DNA from: Arthrobacter glacialis
GTDB lineage: Bacteria > Actinomycetota > Actinomycetes > Actinomycetales > Micrococcaceae
Assembly: GCF_002909445.1 (NCBI RefSeq)
Contig: NZ_PPXC01000001.1
Coordinates: forward strand, 248,001-312,000
Direction of reading: 5' to 3'
DNA: 64,000 nt
Part shown: positions 8,029 to 16,574 of the stretch, piece by piece
Numbering within the stretch: position 1 is the stretch's first letter
Layout of the letters: every line of letters starts with the position of its first letter
The notes under the pieces: model-generated
Databases searched by the model: none
What the model saw: the letters and a program-made list of their open reading frames with translations, nothing else
What the model was told of the DNA's origin: nothing
Translations under genes and position numbers: made by a program

Positions 8029-9282
8029 ATGCATTCCGTGATCCCCACCCCTGCACAACTCGTCTGGCAGCGAGACGCCATGGGGGCGTTCTTCCACTTC
8101 GGCTTGAACACCTTCCATGGCAAGGAATGGAGCGATGGGACCCTGCCTGCGGCGTCCTTCAACCCCACCGAGCTGGACGCCGAACAGTGGGTCCACACCG
8201 CAGCGTCCATGGGTGCCAAATATGTTGTTGTGACGGCCAAGCACCACGACGGCTTCTGCCTGTGGCCCACGGCCACCACGGAGTATTCCGTGGCATCCTC
8301 GCCCTGGCGCGGGGGTGATGGTGACGTTGTGGCCGAGGTGGCCGCTGCATGCCGGAAGTTCGGCATGAAGCTGGGCATTTACCTCTCGCCCTGGGACAGA
8401 AACGCCGCGTGCTACCCGGACAGGGAAGCTTACGACGATTTTTACCTGGCCCAGCTGCGTGAGCTGTGCAGCAGCTACGGTGAGCTGGCAGAGCTGTGGT
8501 TCGACGGCGCCGGCTCGCAGGGGCGTGAATATGACTGGGAGCGCATCAGCGCGCTGATCGCCGAGTTGCAGCCCGAAGCCATGGTCTTCAACATGGGCGC
8601 CCCCACCATCCGCTGGGTGGGAAATGAGGACGGCCTGGCCGCCGACCCCGTGCACTACGTGGTGGCTGAAACCAACTTCTCCAATTACACGGTCCACTCG
8701 GCGGCCCTCACCGAGGCCCTGTACCTGCCGCCGGAATGCGATGTGTCGCTGCGTCGCGGCTGGTTCTGGCACCCGGAGGACGAGCCGAAGGAACTGGACC
8801 ACCTGCTGGCCATTTACTACCGTTCCATTGGGCTGGGCGCCAATTTGCTGCTCAACCTGCCCCCGGACACGCGCGGGCTGATTCCGGCCCAGGACGTTGC
8901 CCGGCTGGGGGAGTTTTCCACTGAAGTTCGACGCCGTTTCCAGACTCCGCTTACCGCCGCGCTCAGCGCTGCGGGTGACGGTACCTGGCTTGCCGACTTC
9001 GGCGCCGAGATTGCTTTTGACCATCTGCGCCTGAGCGAAGATTTGGTGACGGGCCAGCGTGTGGCCCACCACTTGGTCTTGACCGAGGACGGCCGGCTCG
9101 TGGTTGAGGCCGGGACCATCGGGACCCAACGAATCCACGTCGTCGAGCCTGTGAGGGCTGCACAGCTGATCATTCACCTCGAGGGTGAGGAGCCGCTGCT
9201 CACGGCCGTCACGGCGTTCAGCACGGGCGTCAGTCACGTCCCGGCGATCAATTATCTAGCCACCACCGAGGCCCCGAAATGA
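8029..9282 (+). CDS. Alpha-L-fucosidase-like glycoside hydrolase (GH29)
   Basis: Protein of 417 residues. Motifs of the GH29 TIM barrel appear in order: FFHFGLNTFHGKEW (residues 21-34), VVTAKHHDGFCLWP (67-80), LGIYLSPWD (115-123), and LWFDGAG, whose Asp159 is the expected catalytic nucleophile. GH29 enzymes release alpha-L-fucose by a retaining mechanism. There is no signal peptide, so it would act on imported oligosaccharides in the cytosol. Some GH29-like proteins of this length have untested or other specificity, so the substrate is inferred. The gene directly follows the cytochrome c operon but shows no functional link to it. The C-terminal ~110 residues form a small beta-domain. Confidence 0.82.
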   Translation: MHSVIPTPAQLVWQRDAMGAFFHFGLNTFHGKEWSDGTLPAASFNPTELDAEQWVHTAASMGAKYVVVTAKHHDGFCLWPTATTEYSVASSPWRGGDGDVVAEVAAACRKFGMKLGIYLSPWDRNAACYPDREAYDDFYLAQLRELCSSYGELAELWFDGAGSQGREYDWERISALIAELQPEAMVFNMGAPTIRWVGNEDGLAADPVHYVVAETNFSNYTVHSAALTEALYLPPECDVSLRRGWFWHPEDEPKELDHLLAIYYRSIGLGANLLLNLPPDTRGLIPAQDVARLGEFSTEVRRRFQTPLTAALSAAGDGTWLADFGAEIAFDHLRLSEDLVTGQRVAHHLVLTEDGRLVVEAGTIGTQRIHVVEPVRAAQLIIHLEGEEPLLTAVTAFSTGVSHVPAINYLATTEAPK

Positions 9283-9473
9283 GGCTTCAGGCGCTAGCCC
9301 AAGCGAAGCGCAGCGCCGGCGCGAATGTAGGTGCGGGTGCGGTGGTAAAATCGGGTCTAGCACGCACAAACTTTTAGCGATACCGGTCTAGCTTCTGGCC
9401 GAAAGAATCGCACTAGAAGGCCTCGCTCCGTCGACGGCCTGACGCCCATATCACCAATAAAGTCTGGAATCCC

Positions 9474-11147
9474 ATGAGAAGAACTGCTCGCCAAACTCCG
9501 CCCGCCCTTGCCGAAGGCGCCATGCGCATCGTCGCCCTCGGTGGATTGGGGGAGATCGGCCGCAACATGACCGTCTTCGAATTTGCCGGAAAGCTGCTGA
9601 TCGTTGACTGCGGCGTGCTCTTCCCCGAGGAGCACCACCCCGGCGTTGACGTCATCATCCCCGACTTCTCCTACCTGAAGGACCGCTGGGCGGACGTGGT
9701 TGGCCTGGTGCTGACCCACGGCCACGAGGACCACATTGGCGGTGTTCCGTACCTGCTCAAGCACCGTGGCGACATCCCTGTCATCTCCGCCAAGCTGACT
9801 CTGGCCTTCCTGAAGACCAAGCTGGACGAGCACAGGATCAAGGGCAAGATGATCACTGTCAAGGAAGGTGACCGTCGCAAGTTTGGCCCGTTCGACGTCG
9901 AATTCCTGGCCGTCAACCACTCCATCCCGGACGGCCTGGCCGTTGCCATTCGCACCCCTGCCGGCCTGGTGCTGGAAACCGGTGACTTCAAGATGGACCA
10001 GTTCCCGCTGGACAAGCGCATCACCGACCTTGCCGGCTTCGCCCGTCTGGGTGAGGAAGGCGTTGACTTGTTCATGCCTGACTCCACCAACGCCGAAGTT
10101 CCCGGCTTCCTGGCCGCCGAGGCGGACCTGATTCCGGCCATCGACCAGGTCATGCGCACCGCGCCGCGCCGCGTCGTTGTCTCCAGCTTCGCCAGCCACG
10201 TGCACCGCATCCAGCAGATCATTGACTCTGCGCACAAGTACAACCGCAAGATCGCTTTTGTGGGCCGCTCCATGGTCCGCAACATGGGCACCGCCCGCGA
10301 CCTCGGCTACCTGAAGATCCCCCGCGGCATGCTCGTTGACGCCAAGGAACTTGAGCGCATGGCCCCCAACAAGGCCGTGCTCATTTGCACCGGTTCACAG
10401 GGTGAGCCCATGGCAGCACTGGCACGCATGGCCAGCGGTGACCACCAGATCAACCTGACCGAGGGCGACACCGTCCTGCTGGCCAGCTCGCTGGTCCCCG
10501 GCAACGAGTCCTCGATCTACCGTCTGATCAACGACCTCACCAAGCAGGGTGCCAATGTTGTCCACAAGGGCAACGCGAAGGTGCACGTCTCCGGCCACGC
10601 CAGCGCCGGCGAGCTCGTCTACTGCTACAACCTGGTCCGCCCCAAGAACGTGATGCCGGTCCATGGTGAATACCGCCACCTGAAGGCCAACGCCGAGCTG
10701 GCGGTCCGCACCGGCGTCGACCCCAAGAATGCATTCATCGTTGAGGACGGCACCACCATTGACCTCAAGGACGGCGTTGCCAAGGTCACCGGCAGCGTTC
10801 CCGCAGCCTACGTCTACGTGGAAAACATGGTGCCCGGCGCGGCAACGGAGGAGTCCCTCCAGGACCGCCTCCGTCTGGCCGAGGACGGTGCTGTCACCGT
10901 ACTGCTGATCGTCAACCCTGACAATGGCAAGATTGAAGAAGACCCGGAATACTTCCCCGTAGGTTTCAACCTCACGCCGAAGGACATTGAAAAGGCCACC
11001 GGGATCGTGGAGAAGACCATCTCCGGGCTCCGCGGCGAGAAGACGGGCCATGGCGCCGAAAAGGCCGTCGCCGAAGCCCTGCTGCGCTGGTCCGACCGCG
11101 CGCTGCGCCGCAAGCCGGTGTACACGGTCATCATCGTCGAGTCCTAA
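9474..11147 (+). CDS. rnj: Ribonuclease J
   Basis: Protein of 557 residues. The metallo-beta-lactamase signature THGHEDHIGG (residues 81-90; His82, His84, Asp86, His87 bind zinc) is followed by the beta-CASP region and the KGNAKVHVSGHAS motif near residue 370 that completes the nuclease active site. RNase J has 5'-3' exonuclease and endonuclease activity and acts in rRNA maturation and mRNA decay. The ATG at 9474 gives a 16-residue lead before the conserved LGGLGEIGRNM segment, similar to other actinobacterial members; an ATG at 9522 is an alternative. In related genomes it lies downstream of dapA, but here it follows a fucosidase gene. A strong terminator follows. Confidence 0.95.
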   Translation: MRRTARQTPPALAEGAMRIVALGGLGEIGRNMTVFEFAGKLLIVDCGVLFPEEHHPGVDVIIPDFSYLKDRWADVVGLVLTHGHEDHIGGVPYLLKHRGDIPVISAKLTLAFLKTKLDEHRIKGKMITVKEGDRRKFGPFDVEFLAVNHSIPDGLAVAIRTPAGLVLETGDFKMDQFPLDKRITDLAGFARLGEEGVDLFMPDSTNAEVPGFLAAEADLIPAIDQVMRTAPRRVVVSSFASHVHRIQQIIDSAHKYNRKIAFVGRSMVRNMGTARDLGYLKIPRGMLVDAKELERMAPNKAVLICTGSQGEPMAALARMASGDHQINLTEGDTVLLASSLVPGNESSIYRLINDLTKQGANVVHKGNAKVHVSGHASAGELVYCYNLVRPKNVMPVHGEYRHLKANAELAVRTGVDPKNAFIVEDGTTIDLKDGVAKVTGSVPAAYVYVENMVPGAATEESLQDRLRLAEDGAVTVLLIVNPDNGKIEEDPEYFPVGFNLTPKDIEKATGIVEKTISGLRGEKTGHGAEKAVAEALLRWSDRALRRKPVYTVIIVES

Positions 11148-11163
11148 GTAGGACCGCACCTAG

Positions 11164-11226
11164 AAGGCCCGGTCGCTGCCCCCTCGCCGTCATGGAGGTG
11201 GGGCAGCGGCCGGGCCTTCGGTTTTC
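11164..11226 (+). terminator. Strong Rho-independent terminator after RNase J
   Basis: AAGGCCCGGTCGCTGCCCC pairs with GGGGCAGCGGCCGGGCCTT (one mismatch) across a 17-nt loop, followed by CGGTTTTCC. It lies 17 bases past the RNase J stop and may serve both strands, since the minus-strand Tmm gene ends at 11259. Confidence 0.85.
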
Positions 11227-11258
11227 CTGCCACACGCCGTCAGAGGGCCCCTTGCAGG

Positions 11259-12659
11259 CTATCTGCTGATGGCTTCCGCGGTGACGGCATCCAAGGTGGC
11301 GGTGTCCACATCCTGTGAGGGACCCTGCAGGTAGCGCTGCAGGGAATCATCCATGGCGTTGAGCCAGCGCGTGTGGTGCTTGGCAGCCAGGGTTCCGGTG
11401 ACAACCGAGCGGTGGCTCATGTCCCGGTAGCCTAGGATGTCAGTCGCCTTGTGGCCCATCCAGTCCTTGAACAACTGCGAGACGGCGGCTAGGTCAAACG
11501 GCGGGTAGTCGGTGGCGGCAATGAGCTCACGCAAGTATTCCGACTGGAAATCGGCCTCGGCGTTGTGGTCCAGCAAGGCGGCCTGGAGTCCCAGCCAACG
11601 TTCGATGTCCGCTTCGCGAGCCTCGAGCGACGGCAGTTCCACGGCCCCCGTCATGACGTCGCGGGCAAACCAGGCCTGCGCATCAAACATGTTGAACGTG
11701 TAGTACTGGTCCTGCGCGCCCAGGTAAAACAGGTTGGTGTTTTGCTGCCACACCACGCCCTTGTACAGGTTGGCCGGGTACAGCACGTTCTTGGATTTCA
11801 AGGCCAGATCACTGGGAAGGAACGGGTACTTGTGCTGGTACCCCGTGCACAGTACGACGGCGTCAAAGTCGCCGCTGCTGCCGTCACTGAAGTGGGCCGT
11901 GTTCGCGTCAAAGTGTGTGACCAGCGGACGCTCCACCGTGTTTTCTGGCCAGTCGAAGCCCATGGGGGCTGAGCGGTAGCTGAAGGTGACTGATGCCGCG
12001 CCCATCTTGTGGGACTGCATGCCGATGTCCTCGGCTGAATAGCTGCTGCCAATCAAGAGAATGTTCTTGCCGGCAAAGCGTTCTGCGCCACGGAAATCGT
12101 GGGCATGCAGGACTTCGCCGGGGAAGGAATTGATGCCCGTAAATTCGGGGGCAGCGGGGAAGGAGAAATGCCCTGTGGAGACAACCAGCTTGTCAAAGAT
12201 GTGCTCCGAGGTGCTTCCGGTGGGGAGGTCTTCCACGGTGAGGGTGAATTCCTGCGTCAGCTCATTGTAGGAAACCCACCGTGCGGCCGTCTGGAACTGC
12301 ACATACTTGCGGACATCGGATTTTTCCACCCGCCCCTTGATGTACTCAAAGAGGACTTCGCGCGGCGGGAAGGAAGAAATGGCGCGGCCAAAGTGCTCAT
12401 CAAAGGAGTAGTCGGAGAATTCCAGGCATTCCTTGGGGCCGTTGGACCACAGGTGGCGGTACATGCTGGAGTGGATGGGTTCGCCGTGTGCGTCCAGACC
12501 CGTGCGCCAGCTGCTGTTCCATTGGCCGCCCCAGTCGTCCTGCTTTTCAAAGCACATGATGTGGGGGATCTCCGCGCCGTTCTGGCGGGCTGATTCAAAT
12601 GCCCGCAGCTGTGCCATGCCGCTGGGGCCTGCTCCAATGATTCCGACTCGTAATGTCAT
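11259..12659 (-). CDS. tmm: Flavin monooxygenase, trimethylamine monooxygenase (Tmm)-like
   Basis: Protein of 466 residues of the class B flavin monooxygenase family. It shows the FAD loop GAGPSG (9-14), a CFEKQDDWGGQWN segment, the FMO fingerprint around HAHDFR, the NADP loop LIGSSYSAEDIG, and the late LCTGYQHKYPF motif. Long stretches such as YRHLWSNGPKECLEF and FYLGAQDQYYTFNMFDAQAW resemble characterised bacterial Tmm enzymes, which oxidise trimethylamine to its N-oxide with NADPH and O2. The GTA-free start at 12659 has AGGAG nine bases upstream. No TMAO demethylase or transporter neighbours are seen, so it may handle TMA, other amines or sulfides. The specificity is a family inference and has not been tested here. 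Confidence 0.8.
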   Translation of the reverse strand: MTLRVGIIGAGPSGMAQLRAFESARQNGAEIPHIMCFEKQDDWGGQWNSSWRTGLDAHGEPIHSSMYRHLWSNGPKECLEFSDYSFDEHFGRAISSFPPREVLFEYIKGRVEKSDVRKYVQFQTAARWVSYNELTQEFTLTVEDLPTGSTSEHIFDKLVVSTGHFSFPAAPEFTGINSFPGEVLHAHDFRGAERFAGKNILLIGSSYSAEDIGMQSHKMGAASVTFSYRSAPMGFDWPENTVERPLVTHFDANTAHFSDGSSGDFDAVVLCTGYQHKYPFLPSDLALKSKNVLYPANLYKGVVWQQNTNLFYLGAQDQYYTFNMFDAQAWFARDVMTGAVELPSLEAREADIERWLGLQAALLDHNAEADFQSEYLRELIAATDYPPFDLAAVSQLFKDWMGHKATDILGYRDMSHRSVVTGTLAAKHHTRWLNAMDDSLQRYLQGPSQDVDTATLDAVTAEAISR

Positions 12660-12902
12660 GGTGCTCTCCTGATCCCTTGGATTCTTTGTGTCGCTGATAA
12701 AAACGATGCTTCGAATCCATGTCCGCCAGAAAGTACTAGAAAGGGCCAAAAGGGCGCATCTGTGGCGAAACATCAAGGCGCAAGGTGCGCGGCGGCAGAG
12801 GTGGCTGCGGCAGTAATCTGGCGGATGGCCGCCAGTGGTTCTTCAAGGAGCTCATACGCATCAAGGCCAAAACGGCGTCAAATGGTAGTCCGGAACCAGG
12901 TA

Positions 12903-12923
12903 TTGGTGCGTTTTACGCACCAA
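12903..12923. promoter_or_regulatory. Perfect 9-bp inverted repeat upstream of the Tmm gene
   Basis: TTGGTGCGT and ACGCACCAA flank a 3-nt TTT spacer, about 245 bases upstream of the monooxygenase start. It could be an operator or a small hairpin. The gap 12660-13088 also holds a weak inverted repeat (AGTTGTTG at 12936, CAACAACT at 12957) and the terminator at 13038; no gene is seen in it. Confidence 0.4.
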
Positions 12924-13037
12924 GATTCGACAAGCAGTTGTTGCAAATCCAAGAAACAACAACTTGTTACCCATTGCAACATTTTAGAAATGTTAAGTCA
13001 AAATCCGGCAATAGATAAGGAAAGCTAACTCATTGGG

Positions 13038-13070
13038 GCCGCGGCACCCGAGGGTGCCGCGGCGCGTTTT
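13038..13070. terminator. GC-rich hairpin beyond the ABC-F gene
   Basis: GCCGCGGCACCC pairs perfectly with GGGTGCCGCGGC. The T-run (TTTT, 13067-13070) lies on the plus strand, while the adjacent gene ending at 13089 is on the minus strand. For that gene it would be a T-less hairpin, common in actinobacteria. Confidence 0.65.
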
Positions 13071-13088
13071 GGGTGTCGGTTTCCGTGG

Positions 13089-14726
13089 TTACAGTTCGGT
13101 GACCTTGCCGTCGCGGACGTCCCAGCGGGCGTCCAGGCGGACGTTCTCCAGCAGCCGGCGGTCATGGGTGACCAGCAAAAGGGTGCCCTCGTAACTTTCC
13201 AGCGCCTCTTCAAGCTGCTCAATGGCCGGCAGGTCAAGGTGGTTGGTGGGCTCATCGAGCACCAGCACGTTGACGCCGCGGGCCTGCAGCAGCGCCAGTG
13301 AGGCCCGGGTGCGTTCGCCGGGGGAGAGGGCAGCGACGGTGCTGGTGACCTGATCGGCCTTGAGCCCAAATTTGGCCAGCAACGTGCGGACCTCAGCTTG
13401 GTTCAGCTCGGGGACTAGTAACTCAAAGGCTGCGCCCAGGGGTGTGTCCTCGGGGAACTGGCTGCGGGCCTGGTCAATTTCACCCAAGGCCACATTGGCG
13501 CCCAAGGAAGCCGTGCCGGTGTCCGGCGTTGCGTGTCCCAGCAGGAGTCTGAGCAAGGTGGACTTGCCGGCACCATTGGGGCCCGTGATGCCAATCCTTT
13601 CACCCGCGTTGACCTGCGCCGACACAGGTCCCAGGGTGAAGTTGCCCTGCTGCACCACGGCCTCATTCAAGGTGGAAACAACTGTGCTGGAACGGGTGGC
13701 GGCACCAATGCTGAACTGCAGCGCCCACTCCTTGCGCGGCTCCTCCACCTCATCGAGGCGGGCAATCCGGGACTCCATTTGCCGGACCTTTTGTGCCTGC
13801 TTTTCGCTGGACTCGGCGCTGGCGCGGCGGCGGATCTTGTCATTGTCGGGGGACTTCTTCAGGGCGTTGCGCACGCCCTGCGAACTCCATTCGCGCTGGG
13901 TGCGGGCACGCCCCACCAAATCAGCCTTCTTGTCGGCAAACTCGTCATACGCCTCGCGGGCATGCCGCTTGGCGATGGCGCGCTCCTCCAGGAAGGAATC
14001 GTACCCGCCGTCGTACACGGCAACGTTGTTCTGGGCCAGGTCCAACTCAACCACGGAGGTGATGCAGCGGGCCAGAAACTCCCTGTCATGGGAGACCAGG
14101 ACAACGCCGCCGCGCAAACCGGTGACGAACTGCTCCAGCCGGGCCAGACCGGCCAGATCCAGGTCATTGGTGGGCTCATCCAGCAGCACCATGTCAAAGC
14201 GGCTCAGCAGCAGCGCAGCAAGGGCCACGCGGGCAGCCTGGCCACCGGAAAGGCCGGTCATGAGAGCCTCGGGGCCAACATCCAGGCCAAGTTCGGCAAG
14301 GGTGGCGGGGATTCGCTCATCCAGATCGGCGGCTCCGCAGGCCAGCCAGTGGTCCAGGGCGTTGGAGTAGTTGTCGTCGTCCTCGGAGTTGCCCGAGCCC
14401 AGCTTCTCAGCTGAGGATTCCATGGCTTCGGTGGCCTCGCTGCAGCCTGTGCGGCGGCCAATGTAGGCGGCAATGCTTTCGCCGTCGAGGCGCTCGTGCT
14501 CCTGCGGCAACCAGCCAACGAAGGCATCCTGTGGCGCCGTACTGACGGTGCCGCCCTGGGGTTTGTCGGCTCCGGCCAGCAGACGTAAAAGGGTGGATTT
14601 CCCGGCGCCGTTGGCACCCACCACGCCAATGACATCGCCGGGGGCCACAGTGAAGGAAAGATTGCTGAATAAGGTGCGGTGGGCGTGGCCTCCGGAGAGG
14701 TCCTTCACCACAAGTGTTGCGCTCAT
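13089..14726 (-). CDS. ABC-F family ATP-binding protein
   Basis: Protein of 545 residues with two ABC domains and no membrane segment. Domain 1 has Walker A GANGAGKST (~37-45), signature LSGGQAARVAL and Walker B LLDEPTNDLDL. A linker rich in charged residues (~250-320) follows. Domain 2 has GPNGAGKST, LSPGERTRASLALL and LVLDEPTNHLDL. This tandem, soluble plan defines ABC-F proteins, which bind the ribosomal E site; members act as translation factors or protect ribosomes from antibiotics. The linker is of moderate length and does not settle which. A resistance role is possible but not shown. The gene is isolated, with a family B palindrome 67 bases upstream of its start. Confidence 0.9.
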   Translation of the reverse strand: MSATLVVKDLSGGHAHRTLFSNLSFTVAPGDVIGVVGANGAGKSTLLRLLAGADKPQGGTVSTAPQDAFVGWLPQEHERLDGESIAAYIGRRTGCSEATEAMESSAEKLGSGNSEDDDNYSNALDHWLACGAADLDERIPATLAELGLDVGPEALMTGLSGGQAARVALAALLLSRFDMVLLDEPTNDLDLAGLARLEQFVTGLRGGVVLVSHDREFLARCITSVVELDLAQNNVAVYDGGYDSFLEERAIAKRHAREAYDEFADKKADLVGRARTQREWSSQGVRNALKKSPDNDKIRRRASAESSEKQAQKVRQMESRIARLDEVEEPRKEWALQFSIGAATRSSTVVSTLNEAVVQQGNFTLGPVSAQVNAGERIGITGPNGAGKSTLLRLLLGHATPDTGTASLGANVALGEIDQARSQFPEDTPLGAAFELLVPELNQAEVRTLLAKFGLKADQVTSTVAALSPGERTRASLALLQARGVNVLVLDEPTNHLDLPAIEQLEEALESYEGTLLLVTHDRRLLENVRLDARWDVRDGKVTEL

Positions 14727-14792
14727 GATTCAATCTTAAGTTGCTTCCGGCCACTGCCCTGACGGTGGTGGCCCACATCTCGCCCCACCCCA

Positions 14793-14858
14793 CCCAACTG
14801 TGACGCACTTGTTGTGCAAATTGCGCCGTTTTGCGACAACAAGTGCGTCACAGTTGGG
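14793..14858. repeat. Family B intergenic palindrome, copy 1
   Basis: Arms CCCAACTGTGACGCACTTG (from 14793, continuing TTGT) and its complement ending at 14858 form a ~23-bp near-perfect stem with a GCAAA/TTTTGC inner stem. The second copy is at 40508-40568. The two copies differ at one paired position (CAC versus CAG with the matching GTG versus CTG), so pairing is kept. It lies 67 bases upstream of the ABC-F start codon. Confidence 0.8.
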
Positions 14859-14859
14859 G

Positions 14860-15269
14860 GACGGGCGCGGAGGCTCGTCGACGGGCCCAGCTCGAGAGAA
14901 TGTTGCCGCATGTGACGAGGGGTTTGAATCCGGCGCGCTGCGGCGGGCAGACTGGTGGACAGAATCAAGAGTCCCGATCATGCGGCCCAGGCCGATCGGG
15001 CGGCAACCCTCAAAACCATAGTGGGGTGCCCCTGGTGACGATTCGACACTCGTGCGGCAAAGGACTGCGCGGTGTAAGTATGGCGCGGTGCCCGGCACTC
15101 GCCTTCACACGAAGGAACCCTCATGACTGAATCCGCTATGTGTAGCTATGCGACACCCGTCAGTGCCGTGGTCACCAAGGCCTGACGTTTCATCCCCGCA
15201 CCGGGTGCGAGATCGAGGAAAAAGCAGAAGGAATCGACGGCACCGCGCAGCGGATCATGAAAGAACTTG
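14860..15269. other. Intergenic stretch with no supported gene
   Basis: I see no convincing coding region here. Short open frames on both strands lack family similarity. One 20-codon frame at 15123-15185 (beginning MTESAMCSY) has GAAGGA eight bases before its ATG and could be a leader peptide, but nothing else supports it. Confidence 0.5.
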
Positions 15270-15944
15270 TCAGCGGATGCTGGCGGTGAGCACCAGTTCA
15301 TCGCCGGCATCGCGCTGCGCCTGAAGTTCGGCCTCCATGCCGGCCTTGGTATAGCTGCCGGTGAAGATGGGGGTGCCCGGTTCAAAGGCTGCACCGTTGC
15401 TCAAGGATCCGGCGTCAACGGCGTCATAACCCAGACTGTCCACAAACTCCAACACCAAGGCGCGCGTATCGTCGTCGTCCGCGGCAACGGCCAGCGCGCG
15501 GCGGTCGGGCGTACCGGCGTCGCGGGCGTCCAGCTCAAGCTCATGGTAGCCAATGTGGTTCAGCGACTTGGCCACGAGGGCGCCGGGCACGTGGGCGTGC
15601 ACCATTTCAGAGCTCGACGGCGCATCCTCCAGCTCCGGCATGTCACCGTTGGTGTCGCGCCAGTAATTCATGGTGTCCACCACGTGCTTTCCGGCGAGAG
15701 CGTCCGGGTTCAGGGTGCGGAACTTGTGCAGCGGCACCGACAAAACCACCAGATCGGCCTCGGCCATGGCTTTCTCAGCTGTAACAGCAACGGCGCCGGG
15801 GGCCATGACGGAAATGATCAACGAAATGTCCTTGGGATCACCGGATGCCGCTATCAGTACACGGTAACCAGCCTTCAGGGCTTGGCGGGCAACGCCGGTG
15901 CCCACCTTGCCGGCGCCCAGGATGCCAACGGTCTGCATAGTCAT
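15270..15944 (-). CDS. NADPH-dependent F420 reductase-like oxidoreductase
   Basis: Protein of 224 residues with an N-terminal Rossmann loop VGILGAGKVGTGVAR (residues 6-20) and the EADLVVLSVPLHK segment typical of the F420-dependent NADP oxidoreductase family. Residues ~100-125 (HVVDTMNYWRD) match the family's catalytic cleft. These proteins transfer hydride between NADP and F420 or act as NADP-linked reductases; whether this organism makes F420 cannot be told from the window. It is divergent from a MarR regulator across 93 bases that hold a large inverted repeat, so it is probably that regulator's target. Confidence 0.8.
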   Translation of the reverse strand: MTMQTVGILGAGKVGTGVARQALKAGYRVLIAASGDPKDISLIISVMAPGAVAVTAEKAMAEADLVVLSVPLHKFRTLNPDALAGKHVVDTMNYWRDTNGDMPELEDAPSSSEMVHAHVPGALVAKSLNHIGYHELELDARDAGTPDRRALAVAADDDDTRALVLEFVDSLGYDAVDAGSLSNGAAFEPGTPIFTGSYTKAGMEAELQAQRDAGDELVLTASIR

Positions 15945-15970
15945 GCGATCAAACTTCCTTCATGTACGTT

Positions 15971-16012
15971 GCTTTACAGATCATCTTATCTGAATATGAT
16001 CTGTTGTAAAGC
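15971..16012. promoter_or_regulatory. Inverted repeat operator between reductase and MarR gene
   Basis: GCTTTACAGATCAT and ATGATCTGTTGTAAAGC are inverted around an 11-nt centre, with one extra TTG in the right arm. It occupies the whole shared promoter space of the two divergent genes, where a MarR dimer or tetramer would be expected to bind. Confidence 0.65.
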
Positions 16013-16037
16013 CCAGTTATCCGTTATGATGGGTGCC

Positions 16038-16547
16038 ATGAGTAACAGTCCAACCGAGCAGCGCCCCTCCGTCGATGCCCAGGAAGACTTTGGCTGGACA
16101 CTGGGCGTTTTGGTCCGCAATTACCAAAACGCCTCGACGGCAGCCATGGGGGAATTCCTGCACGGCGCGCGTGGCTATCAGGTGCTTGTTGCCGTGGTGG
16201 GCGGGGAGCTGCCCAACCAGCTGGCGCTGGCCCAGCACCTGGGCATTGACCGCACAGTCATGACGTACTTGATCGATGACTTTGTCAAGGAGGGCCTGGT
16301 GGAACGCCAGCTGAACCCGGCCGACCGCAGGGCCCGCATTGTGGTGGCCACCAACGCTGGCAACAAGGCACTCGCTGATTTGCAACTGCGCGTGGCGGGA
16401 GCTGAAAACGCCGTGCTGGGCGCCTTGGCCGCCGAAGAACGCGAGCTGTTCCGGACACTGCTGCGCCGCGTGGCCTGCGATGCCCCGCCCGTTTCCGCGC
16501 ATGATCTGGGTGCCTGTGAAGCCGTGGAGCAGATGCTGGGAACCTAA
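16038..16547 (+). CDS. MarR family transcriptional regulator
   Basis: Protein of 169 residues with a central winged helix (ELPNQLALAQHLGIDRTVMT, then YLIDDFVKEGLVERQLNPADRRAR) and flanking dimerisation helices. The wing DRRAR is the MarR hallmark. The ATG at 16038 is chosen as the start of the conserved region; two in-frame ATGs at 16026 and 16029 are alternatives that lack better ribosome sites. Being divergent from the F420-type reductase over an inverted repeat, it probably represses itself and that gene in response to a small ligand or oxidant. No redox-active cysteine pair stands out. Confidence 0.85.
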   Translation: MSNSPTEQRPSVDAQEDFGWTLGVLVRNYQNASTAAMGEFLHGARGYQVLVAVVGGELPNQLALAQHLGIDRTVMTYLIDDFVKEGLVERQLNPADRRARIVVATNAGNKALADLQLRVAGAENAVLGALAAEERELFRTLLRRVACDAPPVSAHDLGACEAVEQMLGT

Positions 16548-16574
16548 GGACGTCGCTAGTCTCCCCTGCCGGTG

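Noticed and set aside
7804-9237. A 477-codon minus-strand frame opposite the GH29 gene
   Set aside because: It overlaps the conserved ends of ccsB and the fucosidase gene and has antisense composition.
15123-15185. A 20-codon frame with a good ribosome site (MTESAMCSY start)
   Set aside because: It is too short to judge, has no partner gene or terminator, and codon bias cannot be assessed. Kept only as a remark in the intergenic entry.
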